DNA of 64,000 nt from Paenibacillus timonensis (GTDB lineage: Bacteria > Bacillota > Bacilli > Paenibacillales > Paenibacillaceae), in assembly GCF_009725205.1 (NCBI RefSeq), contig NZ_WNZY01000001.1, forward strand, positions 248,001 through 312,000, in the 5' to 3' direction. The translations under genes were made by a program, and so were the position numbers. Under the pieces are notes generated by a model, which did no database searches, was not told the origin of the DNA, and worked only from the letters and a program-made list of their open reading frames with translations. Below, piece after piece: positions 41,929 through 50,840 of this stretch; the first letter of the stretch is position 1, and each line of letters opens with the position of its first letter.

Positions 41929-42978
41929 TCAAGGCGAGCCGGGTTGAGTGATGTCCGGGTTGACATCCATGATGGCTTGCGCGATCTCCATCAGACGGGG
42001 CAGATAGCGATGTACCTCGTCCGCCCGGCGAAGCAATGCCGCAGTCGATGAGACGCCAAGATCGGACAGCAAGGCAAGGAAATCCGGGGCGAGCTGCTCC
42101 CCGAGCTCCGGGGCGTCAGCCGCTAGAATCTTATGGCAGCGCGCAAATGTGGCGGTGATCCAGAACACCGCCTCCTGATGGCGCCCGTTCTGAATCAGTT
42201 CGCGGCTGCCGTCGATGGCGACCGGACGCGCGCCGGGAGTAATGTCGCTGCGGAAGGGGAACGGCGTTACGGCCCTCGCCGCAGCCATGTCGAATGTGCG
42301 GGCCAACGCTTCCAGATGTGACAGCGTCTGCGCAGCGGTGAGTTCCTCGCACCCGAGGAGCTGAAGCAGCTTGGCATATACCTCGCTGTGCCCATACGCC
42401 TCAAGCACCTCTCGGGCAGCCAGGTAACGAAGCCGCACCGTCGGATTGCGAAGGGCGGCGGTCAGCAGGACGTGGGTCGTGATCCCGGTCGGGAACAACC
42501 ATCCCAAGATCTGATCTTGCCGTGGCGCATCGGGATCGATACTGCGAAGTCCGCGTTCGATTCGGTCAAGCGCATGCTTGCAGCGCCGCAGGACCCAAGG
42601 CTTCTCGGCGAAGCGAGAAGCCACTTCGGCCTGCAGTTGGCGAAGCCGACCTGTCGGGTCGGCGATGATCGTATCCGTCCGGAAGCTTCCGGCCAGATGG
42701 TAATCCGATAACACGGTTTCGGCTGAGGACAGCTGGTTCCAGGACAGATAGGTGACCTCAAGCAGCACCTGATCGACATGGAATTTCCCCGGTTTGGCCG
42801 GAGGTTCCTCTAAATCGGTGACGATGATGAGATCGACGTCGGAGCTCACCGGCAGCTCGGCTTGCTCCGGAAGTCCAACCGTTGAACCGCTGAAGTAAGC
42901 TCCCAGGAAATCGGCTTCCCGGCTGGCATTTTGGCCGACCCACCGGGCCGCGGCCTTACGGGCTTCTACGATTTTCAT
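41929..42978 (-). CDS. Nucleotidyltransferase-domain protein (aminoglycoside adenylyltransferase-like)
   Basis: A protein of 349 residues. Near the N-terminus GAYFSGSTVGLPEQAELPVSSDVDLIIVTDL matches the GS-x(10-15)-D-x-D pattern of the polymerase-beta-like nucleotidyltransferase fold, as in aminoglycoside nucleotidyltransferases and the DUF4111-like group. The rest is helical and unlike a known resistance enzyme. The substrate is unknown; it could modify a small molecule or an RNA. I use ATG 42978, five bases after GGAGGT; the longer frame begins with TTG and no ribosome site. It is convergent with aguB and divergent from the EamA transporter. Confidence 0.65.
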   Translation of the reverse strand: MKIVEARKAAARWVGQNASREADFLGAYFSGSTVGLPEQAELPVSSDVDLIIVTDLEEPPAKPGKFHVDQVLLEVTYLSWNQLSSAETVLSDYHLAGSFRTDTIIADPTGRLRQLQAEVASRFAEKPWVLRRCKHALDRIERGLRSIDPDAPRQDQILGWLFPTGITTHVLLTAALRNPTVRLRYLAAREVLEAYGHSEVYAKLLQLLGCEELTAAQTLSHLEALARTFDMAAARAVTPFPFRSDITPGARPVAIDGSRELIQNGRHQEAVFWITATFARCHKILAADAPELGEQLAPDFLALLSDLGVSSTAALLRRADEVHRYLPRLMEIAQAIMDVNPDITQPGSP

Positions 42979-43076
42979 TCGTACCTCCTCGTAATGATGC
43001 ACGCATGTTTCGATGAGGCTCGAAGCATCCCCGTGATACAATCAGGATCACTAGAGTTCAGGGTGACTTTATTCAT

Positions 43077-44087
43077 ATGCCCGGACGTTCAAAGAAAGAA
43101 GGGATAAGAGTGGCACGATCGCTGTATTTTGCATTAATTCTACTTAGTTTGATTTGGGGCGGCTCCTTTTTCTTCATCAAAATCCTGCTGCCCGACTTCG
43201 GGCCCTGGACCGTCGCGTTCCTGCGTTCCACCTTCGGGCTCGCAACAATTACGGGTGTGATGCTCGTCCTGCGCAAGCCGTTTGGGTTCCGCGCGATACC
43301 CTGGGTGGCCATGATCATTATGGCGCTGGTCAATACGGCGATTCCATGGGCGTTGATCGGATTCAGTGAGACGCGGCTGACGAGCAGCCTGGCGTCGGTG
43401 CTGAATGCAACAACCCCGCTTTGGACGCTGGTGGTAGGCGTCGTGTTCTTTCGCGTCGCCACGACCCGCATGCAGTGGGCGGGGATGGCCATCGCCTTCC
43501 TCGGCTTGCTCGTGCTTGTTGGTGTCAGCCCAACCGCACTCGCCTCGGTGGATCTGCTTGGGTTCAGCTGCATGCTGGCAGCAACGTTATGTTATGCCGT
43601 TGGCACGCATCTGTCGAAGCGACTGTCCGGCGGACTGTCGATGTATCAGGTCACCTTCGGCACGTTGATTAGCGCGATGGCGGGCAGCGGGCTCATGGCG
43701 CTGACCCTCGAGCGGGACTCGCTGGCGCCGCTGGCTTCCCTTCCCACGCTTGGCGCGGTGATCGGGTTGGGCGTGTTTGGTTCGGGGGTAGCCTATATTC
43801 TGTTCTACTTTATGGTGCAAAAAGGAACCCCGCAATTCGCCACTACCGTCACGTATCTCGTTCCGGCCAGTGCGATTATTTGGGGGTTCACGTTGCTGAA
43901 CGAACCGGTAAGCTGGCGTTTGCTGGCCGGACTGGTGTTTATCCTCGGCGGGGTGTACCTCGCGAACCGGAGCGGCTCGCGCAGCGCCAGACAGGCAGCC
44001 AAGCGGCAGGAGAGCTCGGCTGGTTCTGGTTCTGGCGCTGGCGCCGAATCGGAAGCGGCAGCCCTCCCGGCCAAGCCGTCTCGTTAG
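43077..44087 (+). CDS. EamA/DMT-family transporter
   Basis: A protein of 336 residues with ten membrane helices in two EamA repeats (first repeat about residues 15-150, second about 160-300). Family hallmarks are SLIWGGSFFFIKILLPDFGPWTVAFLRS and the second-repeat PASAIIWGFTLLNEPVSWRLLAGLVFILGGVYLAN. The last 35 residues are a hydrophilic Ser/Gly/Ala tail. These proteins export amino acids or metabolites; the substrate is unknown. GTG 43110, with GAAGGGA just before, is an alternative start. The stop overlaps the convergent aminotransferase gene by four bases. Confidence 0.85.
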   Translation: MPGRSKKEGIRVARSLYFALILLSLIWGGSFFFIKILLPDFGPWTVAFLRSTFGLATITGVMLVLRKPFGFRAIPWVAMIIMALVNTAIPWALIGFSETRLTSSLASVLNATTPLWTLVVGVVFFRVATTRMQWAGMAIAFLGLLVLVGVSPTALASVDLLGFSCMLAATLCYAVGTHLSKRLSGGLSMYQVTFGTLISAMAGSGLMALTLERDSLAPLASLPTLGAVIGLGVFGSGVAYILFYFMVQKGTPQFATTVTYLVPASAIIWGFTLLNEPVSWRLLAGLVFILGGVYLANRSGSRSARQAAKRQESSAGSGSGAGAESEAAALPAKPSR

Positions 44088-45589
44088 CCTCCGACCCGCA
44101 AGGCGTGAGGCTCCGGCAAGCGAAACCATTTGTCCAGGTCGATCCGGGGTTCTCCACGTCGATGGTACCACTCGTTGGTTCGTGGATCATAAGTATAGTC
44201 CCTGGCCCAATTTCGACCTTGGGCGGCTACCTGACCAAGCGCATATCCAATATAGGCGACTTCGCCCGTCGTCATCATCGGATGCAAGGAGATTCGCACC
44301 CAGCCAGGTTTTGCCGTGAAATCGCCGCCGGCGATTCGCCGGGCGATGCGCTGCGAGACGGTCTGATCGAGTCCAAGCAGATAATGGCCATACGTTCCCG
44401 CGCAGGAGCAGCCGCCGCGCGCCTGGATGCCGAAGCGGTCGTTCAGCAGCTTGACGGCCAGGTTATAATGGATCGGCTCCAAGGTGAAAGAGACAATGCC
44501 AAGACGCTCACGGCTGCTGCCGCCTAAGACGTTCAGGCCCGGGACGGCTTCAAGCTCCGTCAGCAGCCGATTCGTCAGCTCCCGCTCCCGGCGCAGCAGG
44601 CGGCCGATGCCCATCTGCTCCTTGAGTCGCAGACTTAATGCCGTACGGATCGCCTGCATCACCCCCGGCGTCCCGCCATCCTCCCGCGTTTCGGCGTCGG
44701 ACAGATACTGGACTTCGCCCCACGGGCTGGTCCAGGACACGGTACCGCCTCCCGGGCGGTCCGGCGACGCCTCTGCGCACAGCCCCGCATCCATCACCAG
44801 CACCCCGCCCGTGCCGGGGCCGCCCAGGAATTTATGCGGGGAGAAGAGGATGGCGTCGAGCCGTTCCCCCGGCGCTCCCGGCGGGTGCATGTCGATCGGC
44901 GTATAGGGCGCGCTGGCGGAGTAGTCCACCACGCAGATGCCGCCATGCTGATGCATTACCCGGGCGAGCTCGTGAACCGGCGTAACAAAGCCGGTCACGT
45001 TGGAACAGGCGGTGAATGCGCCTATCTTGACGGGTCGGTCCCGATAGCGGCTCAGCAGGAAGTCTAGCCGGCTGGGGTCGACGCGTCCGTCCGCCCCTGG
45101 CGGGAGGCATACGACTTCGCCAATCGTTTCCGTCCATGAGATGTGGTTGGAGTGGTGCTCCATGTGTGTGACAAAAATAACCGGCTGTTCCCGCTCAGCC
45201 TTCCCGCTCCGGAACGGCTCACGCCATGGGGCAGGGGCCTTCAAACCCAGCAGGCGCTGCAACTTGTTTACTGCCCCCGTCATCCCCGTCCCCTCGAACA
45301 GCAGGATGTCGTTTGGGCCGGCGTGGACATGGTGTTTGACGATCCGCTTGGCTTCTTCATAGGCGGCGGTCATGGCGGTGCCGGTAATGCTGGCGGCGGT
45401 GTGGGGATTGCCCGCGAGCGGACCAAACTCCTGGGCCAGCTTCGTTTCAATTGGCCGATACAGACGGCCGCTGGCTGCCCAATCGGCATACCGCAGCGTT
45501 TGGATCCCGTACGGCGTCACAAATGGATGCCGGTAGCCGATCGTATTTTCCCGGTAAACCTCGAATTCCAATTCCTCTGTCTCCAGCAA
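44084..45589 (-). CDS. Class V aminotransferase / cysteine-desulfurase-like enzyme
   Basis: A PLP enzyme of 501 residues. The Schiff-base Lys lies in ILFSPHKFLGGPGTGGVLVMD; HMEHHSNHISWTET carries the conserved HxxHHSN motif of the SufS/CsdA group. A candidate active Cys is in ARGGCSCAGTYGHYL. It resembles selenocysteine lyase/cysteine desulfurase enzymes, though it is about 90 residues longer than SufS, mainly at the C-terminus and in an early insertion. It may mobilise sulfur or act on another amino acid. No suf or isc genes are near; the DsrE-like gene upstream on the same strand may receive sulfur from it. The start is TTG 45589, seven bases after GGGGGAG. Confidence 0.82.
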   Translation of the reverse strand: MLETEELEFEVYRENTIGYRHPFVTPYGIQTLRYADWAASGRLYRPIETKLAQEFGPLAGNPHTAASITGTAMTAAYEEAKRIVKHHVHAGPNDILLFEGTGMTGAVNKLQRLLGLKAPAPWREPFRSGKAEREQPVIFVTHMEHHSNHISWTETIGEVVCLPPGADGRVDPSRLDFLLSRYRDRPVKIGAFTACSNVTGFVTPVHELARVMHQHGGICVVDYSASAPYTPIDMHPPGAPGERLDAILFSPHKFLGGPGTGGVLVMDAGLCAEASPDRPGGGTVSWTSPWGEVQYLSDAETREDGGTPGVMQAIRTALSLRLKEQMGIGRLLRRERELTNRLLTELEAVPGLNVLGGSSRERLGIVSFTLEPIHYNLAVKLLNDRFGIQARGGCSCAGTYGHYLLGLDQTVSQRIARRIAGGDFTAKPGWVRISLHPMMTTGEVAYIGYALGQVAAQGRNWARDYTYDPRTNEWYHRRGEPRIDLDKWFRLPEPHALRVGG

Positions 45590-45729
45590 GCCGAGTCTCC
45601 CCCTATAGGTAATTGTAAATAATCACGCTTTAGGGTATGTGCATTCGCCTAGGGGCGTTAGGGGAAAGGGAGAGAGTTCGGAAAACGTCCACAAAGGGGA
45701 CGGGCGGCTCGCAGAAGACAGCCTCGCAT

Positions 45730-46209
45730 TCAAATAAACAGCTGTATGTCCGATTCCAGTGCATCGCGCAGGTACGTTTGCGCATCGATGATCTCCAGCT
45801 CTGGGAGGAACTCCTCCGGCTTGAAGCCCATGATGTCGACCGACAGCTTGCAGCCGTAGAACTTGATGTTCTTCTTGCGGGCTCCTTTCAAGAAATGGAT
45901 CAGCCGGGGGGCTTCCTGGTCTTCGATCATCTCGTTCAGCATCCATTTGCCCAGCCCGCTGTAATTCATTTTGGAGAGGGGCAGCTCCTCCGGCCCTTTG
46001 GGGGTCATCCAGGTCATCAGCTTTTCGTACAGCGTCTTGTCCTCCAGCGTCATTTTCTCCGGATCGCGCACGAGAAACAGGCCCCAGAAGGCAAAAAACA
46101 TCGTCACCTCTACGTCGATATCCCGCGCACTATTCGCCAGAATCAGTCCGGCCATCGCCTTATCGTAATCCCCGCTGAACATGAGCAGGTTCATTCTTCT
46201 TTGCGCCAT
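45730..46209 (-). CDS. DsrE/DsrF-like family protein
   Basis: A protein of 159 residues with the DsrE fold pattern (NLLMFSGDYDKAMAGLILANSARDIDVEVTMFFAFWGLFLVRDPEKM). The conserved Cys near the C-terminal part (KFYGCKLSVDIMGFKPEEF) is where peroxiredoxin-like DsrE proteins carry the sulfur-handling residue. It probably binds or transfers sulfane sulfur, which fits the cysteine-desulfurase-like enzyme encoded downstream with about 140 bases between. That link is inference. I use ATG 46209, ten bases after GGAGG. Confidence 0.75.
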   Translation of the reverse strand: MAQRRMNLLMFSGDYDKAMAGLILANSARDIDVEVTMFFAFWGLFLVRDPEKMTLEDKTLYEKLMTWMTPKGPEELPLSKMNYSGLGKWMLNEMIEDQEAPRLIHFLKGARKKNIKFYGCKLSVDIMGFKPEEFLPELEIIDAQTYLRDALESDIQLFI

Positions 46210-46305
46210 CGCAACCAAGCCTCCATTATTTATTGTTTGGATAAAGCTGGTATTAGTATGGTTCAGGGGAGGCCGTCTATCCTTGGTTCATAAATCGCTC
46301 AAAAT

Positions 46306-46881
46306 TTACTGCAATTTGGGGTCCACCGGGGTGGGGTGGTGATTTTGCCGCACCTCTTGGAATAACACGGAGGTGTTCAGGGACATTCCCGGCTGGAGTC
46401 CGAGAATACGCTCCAGGTCCCCCAACGTAACAGGTCTGGCGTGCTCCATCAGTTCATAACCAATCTGTCCGTTGACTTCCATAGTTGCATTCTTCACGTC
46501 ACCGATGTTGGCAACGCCTAACTGACGCAACCTTACCTCCAATTGATCCACGGTTATTCGGGTTTTGCGTAAATTGCTCACGAGGAGTTGGCCGTTCTCA
46601 ATGATCGGAACCGCCCGTCCGCTAATCAAGCGTTCAAGTCCGTCCCATCGGATCTGTAGGTACTCCATAAGAAAGAGAAATAGGACAAACACGGCGGCGG
46701 AACCAACCGCTTTACCGATTTCCCGATTGGCGATCGGCTGCACAATCATCGTTCCGATCGAGATCATAATGACCGTTGTGGCGGCTGTCATTTGAGAGAT
46801 GGATTTTCTTCCGGCGATCCGTAAGAGCACCAAGCCGGCCAATGCGACGATGGCTGATTTCCAAATCCAGTCGTATTCCAA
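46306..46881 (-). CDS. DUF421 (YetF/YcaP-type) membrane protein
   Basis: A protein of 191 residues. Three N-terminal membrane helices (residues ~8-85) are followed by the cytoplasmic DUF421 domain (YLQIRWDGLERLISGRAVPIIENGQLLVSNLRKTRITVDQLEVRLRQLGVANIGDVKNATMEVNGQI). The family is common in spore formers; YetF-type members function in germination or as regulators, but no activity is assigned here. The start is TTG 46881, about ten bases after GGAGG. It is a monocistronic gene. Confidence 0.85.
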   Translation of the reverse strand: MEYDWIWKSAIVALAGLVLLRIAGRKSISQMTAATTVIMISIGTMIVQPIANREIGKAVGSAAVFVLFLFLMEYLQIRWDGLERLISGRAVPIIENGQLLVSNLRKTRITVDQLEVRLRQLGVANIGDVKNATMEVNGQIGYELMEHARPVTLGDLERILGLQPGMSLNTSVLFQEVRQNHHPTPVDPKLQ

Positions 46882-47054
46882 GGGATCAAATCCTCCATTT
46901 TTTTCTTGTTTTTCGTAACTTGCACATTCCTCGGCTTTTTATGCAATCCCCTTTTTACTCTTGAGCCACTTCCAAAATCCACCGCTTATCTGTCCTCCTG
47001 ATTTCCTGTACGATGGAAGGAGTCCAACTATTACATCTGCTAGGGGTTGACATC

Positions 47055-47915
47055 ATGAGTAACAAGAAGTGGACACTGGGCATCGCAGGGGCAATCGCCG
47101 GCACCTTGTTATTTAGCAGCATATCCAGCGCAGCGCCTTACACGGTGAAATCAGGGGACTCCCTGTGGAAAATCGCAACAGCCTACCAAATCAGCACAAC
47201 ACAGTTAAAATCGATGAATCAGTTAACCAACGATTGGATTTATCCGGGTCAAGTGCTGCAGGTCCCTGGACCGACGGCTTATACAGTGCAAAATGGAGAA
47301 ACACTTTGGTTGATCAGCTTAAAATTTAAGGTTTCGTTGAATTCGCTGATTTCAGCAAACCCGCAATTATCGAATCCCCATAATATCTGGGCCGGATTGC
47401 AAATCAATCTCCCGGCGGAAGCGAAATTATCCAATACCGTATCCAAGCCAGACCGGTTCGAAAATGGCTTCTTCCCGCTCGCCAAGGGGACGTATACCCC
47501 GATGACGAACAGTTATGGCGATGGACGGGCATGGGCTGAAGATGGTACTGCTCAGCGCACGCACGAGGGGATCGACATTTTCGCTGATGAAGGGACCCCC
47601 GTCTACAGCGCGATGGCCGGAGAAGTCATGAACTACGGCTGGAGCGAGCTTGGCGGCTGGCGGTTGACCGTGCGGGTCGACGGTTCTACCGCATTTTATT
47701 ATGCGCATCTGTCGCGTTATGCGAAGGGGATTGGAACAGGCAGCAAATTAACGAAAGGTCAGTTGATCGGTTACGTTGGCAGCACGGGCTACGGCCCGGA
47801 GGGGACATCCGGTCTATTCCTGCCGCATCTGCATTTTGGTATCTACCAGACGTCGCCGTGGAAAGCCCTCAACGCTTATCCGTACCTAAGCTGGTGGGAA
47901 GCGAATCGTTCCTAG
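47055..47915 (+). CDS. LysM-M23 peptidoglycan endopeptidase
   Basis: A protein of 286 residues with a signal peptide (about residues 1-26, cleaved after ISSA or SSAA). Two LysM domains follow: YTVKSGDSLWKIATAYQIS (residues ~29-70) and YTVQNGETLWLISLKFKVS (~76-120). The M23 domain has RTHEGIDIFADEGTP (HxxxD zinc motif), a middle AHLSRYAKG and HLHFGIYQ. It binds peptidoglycan and cleaves stem or cross-bridge peptides outside the cell, as in germination or cell-wall turnover. The start ATG 47055 is preceded by AGGGG. A terminator follows. Confidence 0.93.
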   Translation: MSNKKWTLGIAGAIAGTLLFSSISSAAPYTVKSGDSLWKIATAYQISTTQLKSMNQLTNDWIYPGQVLQVPGPTAYTVQNGETLWLISLKFKVSLNSLISANPQLSNPHNIWAGLQINLPAEAKLSNTVSKPDRFENGFFPLAKGTYTPMTNSYGDGRAWAEDGTAQRTHEGIDIFADEGTPVYSAMAGEVMNYGWSELGGWRLTVRVDGSTAFYYAHLSRYAKGIGTGSKLTKGQLIGYVGSTGYGPEGTSGLFLPHLHFGIYQTSPWKALNAYPYLSWWEANRS

Positions 47916-47940
47916 CAGGGCCGAAGGCCCTTGATTCCCG

Positions 47941-47966
47941 GGGTGCCTTTGAGGTACCCTTTCTTT
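47941..47966 (+). terminator. Rho-independent terminator
   Basis: GGGTGCC-TTTGA-GGTACCC with a G-T pair, followed by TTTCTTT. Confidence 0.65.
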
Positions 47967-48021
47967 ACGCCGTCTACAACCAAACCGGCGAGACATGTTT
48001 TTTAGTTTGAGGTGATCGTTT

Positions 48022-48528
48022 ATGAAGAAATCCGTCTTAGGATTAGCGGCGGCATTAGGGCTGCTCTTGCTTGCCGGATGCAGCTCGTTTGATCCGGTCG
48101 ACCAGGCGCTAACCCGACTAAGACCGGCTGAAACCAAGGCAACCTCCGAGCAAGCGGACGGCCCCTTCACTGTAGAGCTATCGGTTCCGAAGCGCGCCGG
48201 TTTAGACGCGAAGTTTACGCTGATCGCTAGCCTGCACAATCTGTCAAAACAACGGTTTGAACTGCAGAGCAAGCCTCGGGTGTTTCATTACCTGATTGTA
48301 GACAGTGCGGGGAACCGGGTGAACACGATCACCGAGGTGGACCGTGCGGTAGCTCGCAGCATGGGGGGCGAAACGGATATCAACGAGTTTTTCGAAACTC
48401 GAATCGATCGGATCGGCACGTATGAAATTTATGCGGTCGCTGAATTTTCGGTCAAAGAAGATGGCGTATACAAGGACCTCACGTACGAGACGGAACATCA
48501 CCGCATCGAAATCGGCCCCTACAGCTGA
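48022..48528 (+). CDS. Lipoprotein, possibly BsuPI-like
   Basis: A lipoprotein of 168 residues with the lipobox LLLAGCSSF. The mature part is beta-rich, with FTLIASLHNLSKQRFELQSKPRVFHYLIVDSAGNRVNTITE, which resembles the BsuPI (intracellular proteinase inhibitor) fold seen in exported Firmicute proteins. The match is weak and the function is unknown. The start ATG 48022 follows GAGGTGATC. A bidirectional terminator separates it from the aldo-keto reductase gene. Confidence 0.6.
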   Translation: MKKSVLGLAAALGLLLLAGCSSFDPVDQALTRLRPAETKATSEQADGPFTVELSVPKRAGLDAKFTLIASLHNLSKQRFELQSKPRVFHYLIVDSAGNRVNTITEVDRAVARSMGGETDINEFFETRIDRIGTYEIYAVAEFSVKEDGVYKDLTYETEHHRIEIGPYS

Positions 48529-48529
48529 C

Positions 48530-48577
48530 AAAGAGCAGACCCGAAGGATCTAAAGGATCCCCGGCATCTGCTCTTTT
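48530..48577. terminator. Bidirectional terminator
   Basis: AAGAGCAGA and TCTGCTCTT close a long stem with an inner pair GGATC-TAAA-GGATCC, followed by TTTTT on the plus strand. It also lies just past the end of the convergent aldo-keto reductase gene. Confidence 0.8.
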
Positions 48578-48585
48578 TGGTAGGC

Positions 48586-49428
48586 TTAGAAATCGAAATG
48601 GTCGGGGTCCGGCCCGATCCGAAGGTTCTGGTTCAAGGCGCTGATCCGCGCCATATCCTCGGCCATCAACTCAAAATCGAATACGCTCGCGTTCTCGGCA
48701 ATGCGGTGCGGCTTGGTCGATTTCGGAATGGTGACCACACCGTTCTGCAAATCCCAACGGAGGATGATTTGCGCCACCGATTTCCCATAATGGCGGGCAA
48801 GCTCAACCAGTAAAGGATGGTCCAGCAATTGCCCTTGCATCAGCGGGGACCAGGCCTCCATTTGAATGCCGTGCTCGCGGCAAAAGGCTTGCACTTCTTG
48901 CTGCGTCAGACGCGGATGATATTCGACCTGGTTGATCATCGGTATCGTCTCTGCGTCCGCCATTAAGTCCTTCAGATGATGAACCTGGAAGTTGCTGACG
49001 CCGATCGCCTTGACCTTACCGGCTTGGTAGAGCGTCTCCAGCGCCCGCCAGGCTTCTTTGTATTTACCAGCCACTGGCCAGTGGATCAGATACAGATCGA
49101 GATAATCCAAACCAAGTTTGCGCAGGCTCGTTTCATAAGCGGCCAGCGTCTCTTCGTATCCGAGGTCGGCATTCCATACCTTCGAGGTGACAAACAAGGC
49201 TTCACGCGGGATACCGGTTTGCTGCAAGCCTTCGCGGATGCCTTGTCCAACCCCCGTTTCATTCCCGTAGATCGCTGCCGTATCAATGCTGCGATAACCG
49301 TGGGCAATGGCGGATTTGACCGCGTTTACGAGTTCGGGTCCCTCCTCGACCTGGAATACGCCAAGACCCAGCCAAGGCATCTTCACTCCATTGTGCAGCG
49401 TAGTGGTATCTTGTAAATGGGTGATCAT
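48586..49428 (-). CDS. Aldo/keto reductase
   Basis: A protein of 280 residues with the (alpha/beta)8 AKR fold. The catalytic tetrad is visible: Asp and Tyr in YRSIDTAAIYGNETGVG, Lys in LFVTSKVWNADLG and His in YLIHWPVAGK. IPKSTKPHRIAENASVFDFEL binds NADPH. It is of the YtbE/2,5-diketogluconate reductase type; the carbonyl substrate is unknown. Its start overlaps the MFS gene stop by four bases (ATGA), so the two form an operon. Confidence 0.93.
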   Translation of the reverse strand: MITHLQDTTTLHNGVKMPWLGLGVFQVEEGPELVNAVKSAIAHGYRSIDTAAIYGNETGVGQGIREGLQQTGIPREALFVTSKVWNADLGYEETLAAYETSLRKLGLDYLDLYLIHWPVAGKYKEAWRALETLYQAGKVKAIGVSNFQVHHLKDLMADAETIPMINQVEYHPRLTQQEVQAFCREHGIQMEAWSPLMQGQLLDHPLLVELARHYGKSVAQIILRWDLQNGVVTIPKSTKPHRIAENASVFDFELMAEDMARISALNQNLRIGPDPDHFDF

Positions 49429-50648
49429 AATAGTTGAACCTCCTGTTGAAGTTTAGGGTGGGCGTGCTTTTCTTGCCGATCTTTCTGTTCCAGAACGCGG
49501 CTCCAGCCGGTGAGAAGCACGGCAGCCGCGACCATTAGCGCGCCGATCCACGAGGTGTGGATGAGGCCGATCGAATCGGCGATGACCCCGCCCAGGTAAG
49601 ACCCAAGGGCAATTCCGGCGTTGAAAGCCGCGATGTTGATCGCAGAGGCAACATCGACGGCGGACGGGACGAACCGCTCCGCTAACATGACGACATACAC
49701 CTGCAACCCCGGTACGTTCATAAAGGCGAGCAGTCCCATGAGGAAAATGGTGACCAAGCCAGCGGCCTTAAACGGTGCCGTAAACAGTAAGGCGAGCAGG
49801 ATGAGCGCCTGGACCATAAACATATAGAACAAGGCTCGGACCGGCTGGCGATTCGACAGCTTGCCACCAACCATGTTACCGATGGCGATGGCGACACCGT
49901 AACCGAGTAAAATGACCGCAACGGCGCTTTCCTTAAATCCGGTAATCTCCAGCAGAATCGGCGACAGGTAGGTGTAGACGACAAAGGTGCCGCCATAACC
50001 CAAAGCCGTAATGGAGAACAACAGCAACAATCGGCCGTTCGTCACCAGCTTGACTTGATCGCGGAACGCGGTTCGTCCCCCTTTCCGCAAGCCGGAAGGT
50101 ATCAGCAGACTATTGGCGATGAAGCCAACCAGCCCCACGGTGACAATGACGATAAACGCGGCGCGCCAGCCGAGTTGTTGTCCAATAAAGGTACCCAGCG
50201 GCACCCCGGTGACCGTCGCGACGGTCAAGCCGGTGAACATGATCGAGATCGCACTGGCTCGGCGGTGCTCGGGTACCAGATCGGCGGCGATCGTAGATCC
50301 GATCGACATGAACACACCGTGCGAGAAGGCGGAGACGACCCGGGCAACGAGTAACATGCCGATGCCGGTCGCTGTAGCTGCCAGGGCATTGCCGATCATG
50401 AACACGACCATGATCCCTAGCAGCAGCGTTTTGCGTGACAACCGTGCCGTTAGTGATGTGAGAACCGGCGCCCCGAAGGTGACTCCCAAGGCATATAAGG
50501 AAACGGTCAACCCTGCCGTGGTTGTGGAGATGTGCAGATCCTCGGCGATCAAGGGTAGCAGCCCCACGCTAATAAATTCGGTAGTCCCGATCGCAAAGGC
50601 GCTAATCGCCAAGGCAAGCAGCGCGAGGGTACTTCGTTTTTTATCCAT
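49425..50648 (-). CDS. MFS transporter, AraJ/YdhP-like drug or sugar exporter
   Basis: A protein of 407 residues with twelve membrane helices. ALAISAFAIGTTEFISVGLLPLIAEDL and SVSLYALGVTFGAPVLTSLTARLSRKTLLLG form the N-terminal motif region of the AraJ/YdhP group, known for exporting arabinose derivatives or drugs. The gene is divergent from an HxlR regulator, which is its likely repressor. The start ATG 50648 is about 14 bases after GGGAGG; an earlier TTG has no support. It is coupled to the aldo-keto reductase gene. Confidence 0.85.
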   Translation of the reverse strand: MDKKRSTLALLALAISAFAIGTTEFISVGLLPLIAEDLHISTTTAGLTVSLYALGVTFGAPVLTSLTARLSRKTLLLGIMVVFMIGNALAATATGIGMLLVARVVSAFSHGVFMSIGSTIAADLVPEHRRASAISIMFTGLTVATVTGVPLGTFIGQQLGWRAAFIVIVTVGLVGFIANSLLIPSGLRKGGRTAFRDQVKLVTNGRLLLLFSITALGYGGTFVVYTYLSPILLEITGFKESAVAVILLGYGVAIAIGNMVGGKLSNRQPVRALFYMFMVQALILLALLFTAPFKAAGLVTIFLMGLLAFMNVPGLQVYVVMLAERFVPSAVDVASAINIAAFNAGIALGSYLGGVIADSIGLIHTSWIGALMVAAAVLLTGWSRVLEQKDRQEKHAHPKLQQEVQLL

Positions 50649-50801
50649 AAACCTGTCTTTAACCTCCCAGTGATGATGTGGATTAAGAGCGGCTGGCGTC
50701 TGCGAGATTTCTGCAGAAGCGAGCGACAAATGCTATTATGGGAGATAGGGGTTATTTTGAGAAGTACGCACTTTGAAGTGATATAGGTACCAAAAAGTAG
50801 G

Positions 50802-50823
50802 ATAGGCACATTTTTGTGCCTAT
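50802..50823. promoter_or_regulatory. Candidate HxlR operator, ATAGGCACA-TTTT-TGTGCCTAT
   Basis: A perfect 9-4-9 palindrome directly before the hxlR-like gene, close to its ribosome site, in the region between the divergent hxlR and MFS genes. It is the likely autoregulatory operator. Confidence 0.65.
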
Positions 50824-50840
50824 GAAAAGGAGCAAAGACG

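Noticed and set aside
40374..41966. A 530-codon open frame opposite aguA and aguB.
   Set aside because: It spans both well-supported genes on the opposite strand and shows no domain pattern; it is a codon-bias artefact.
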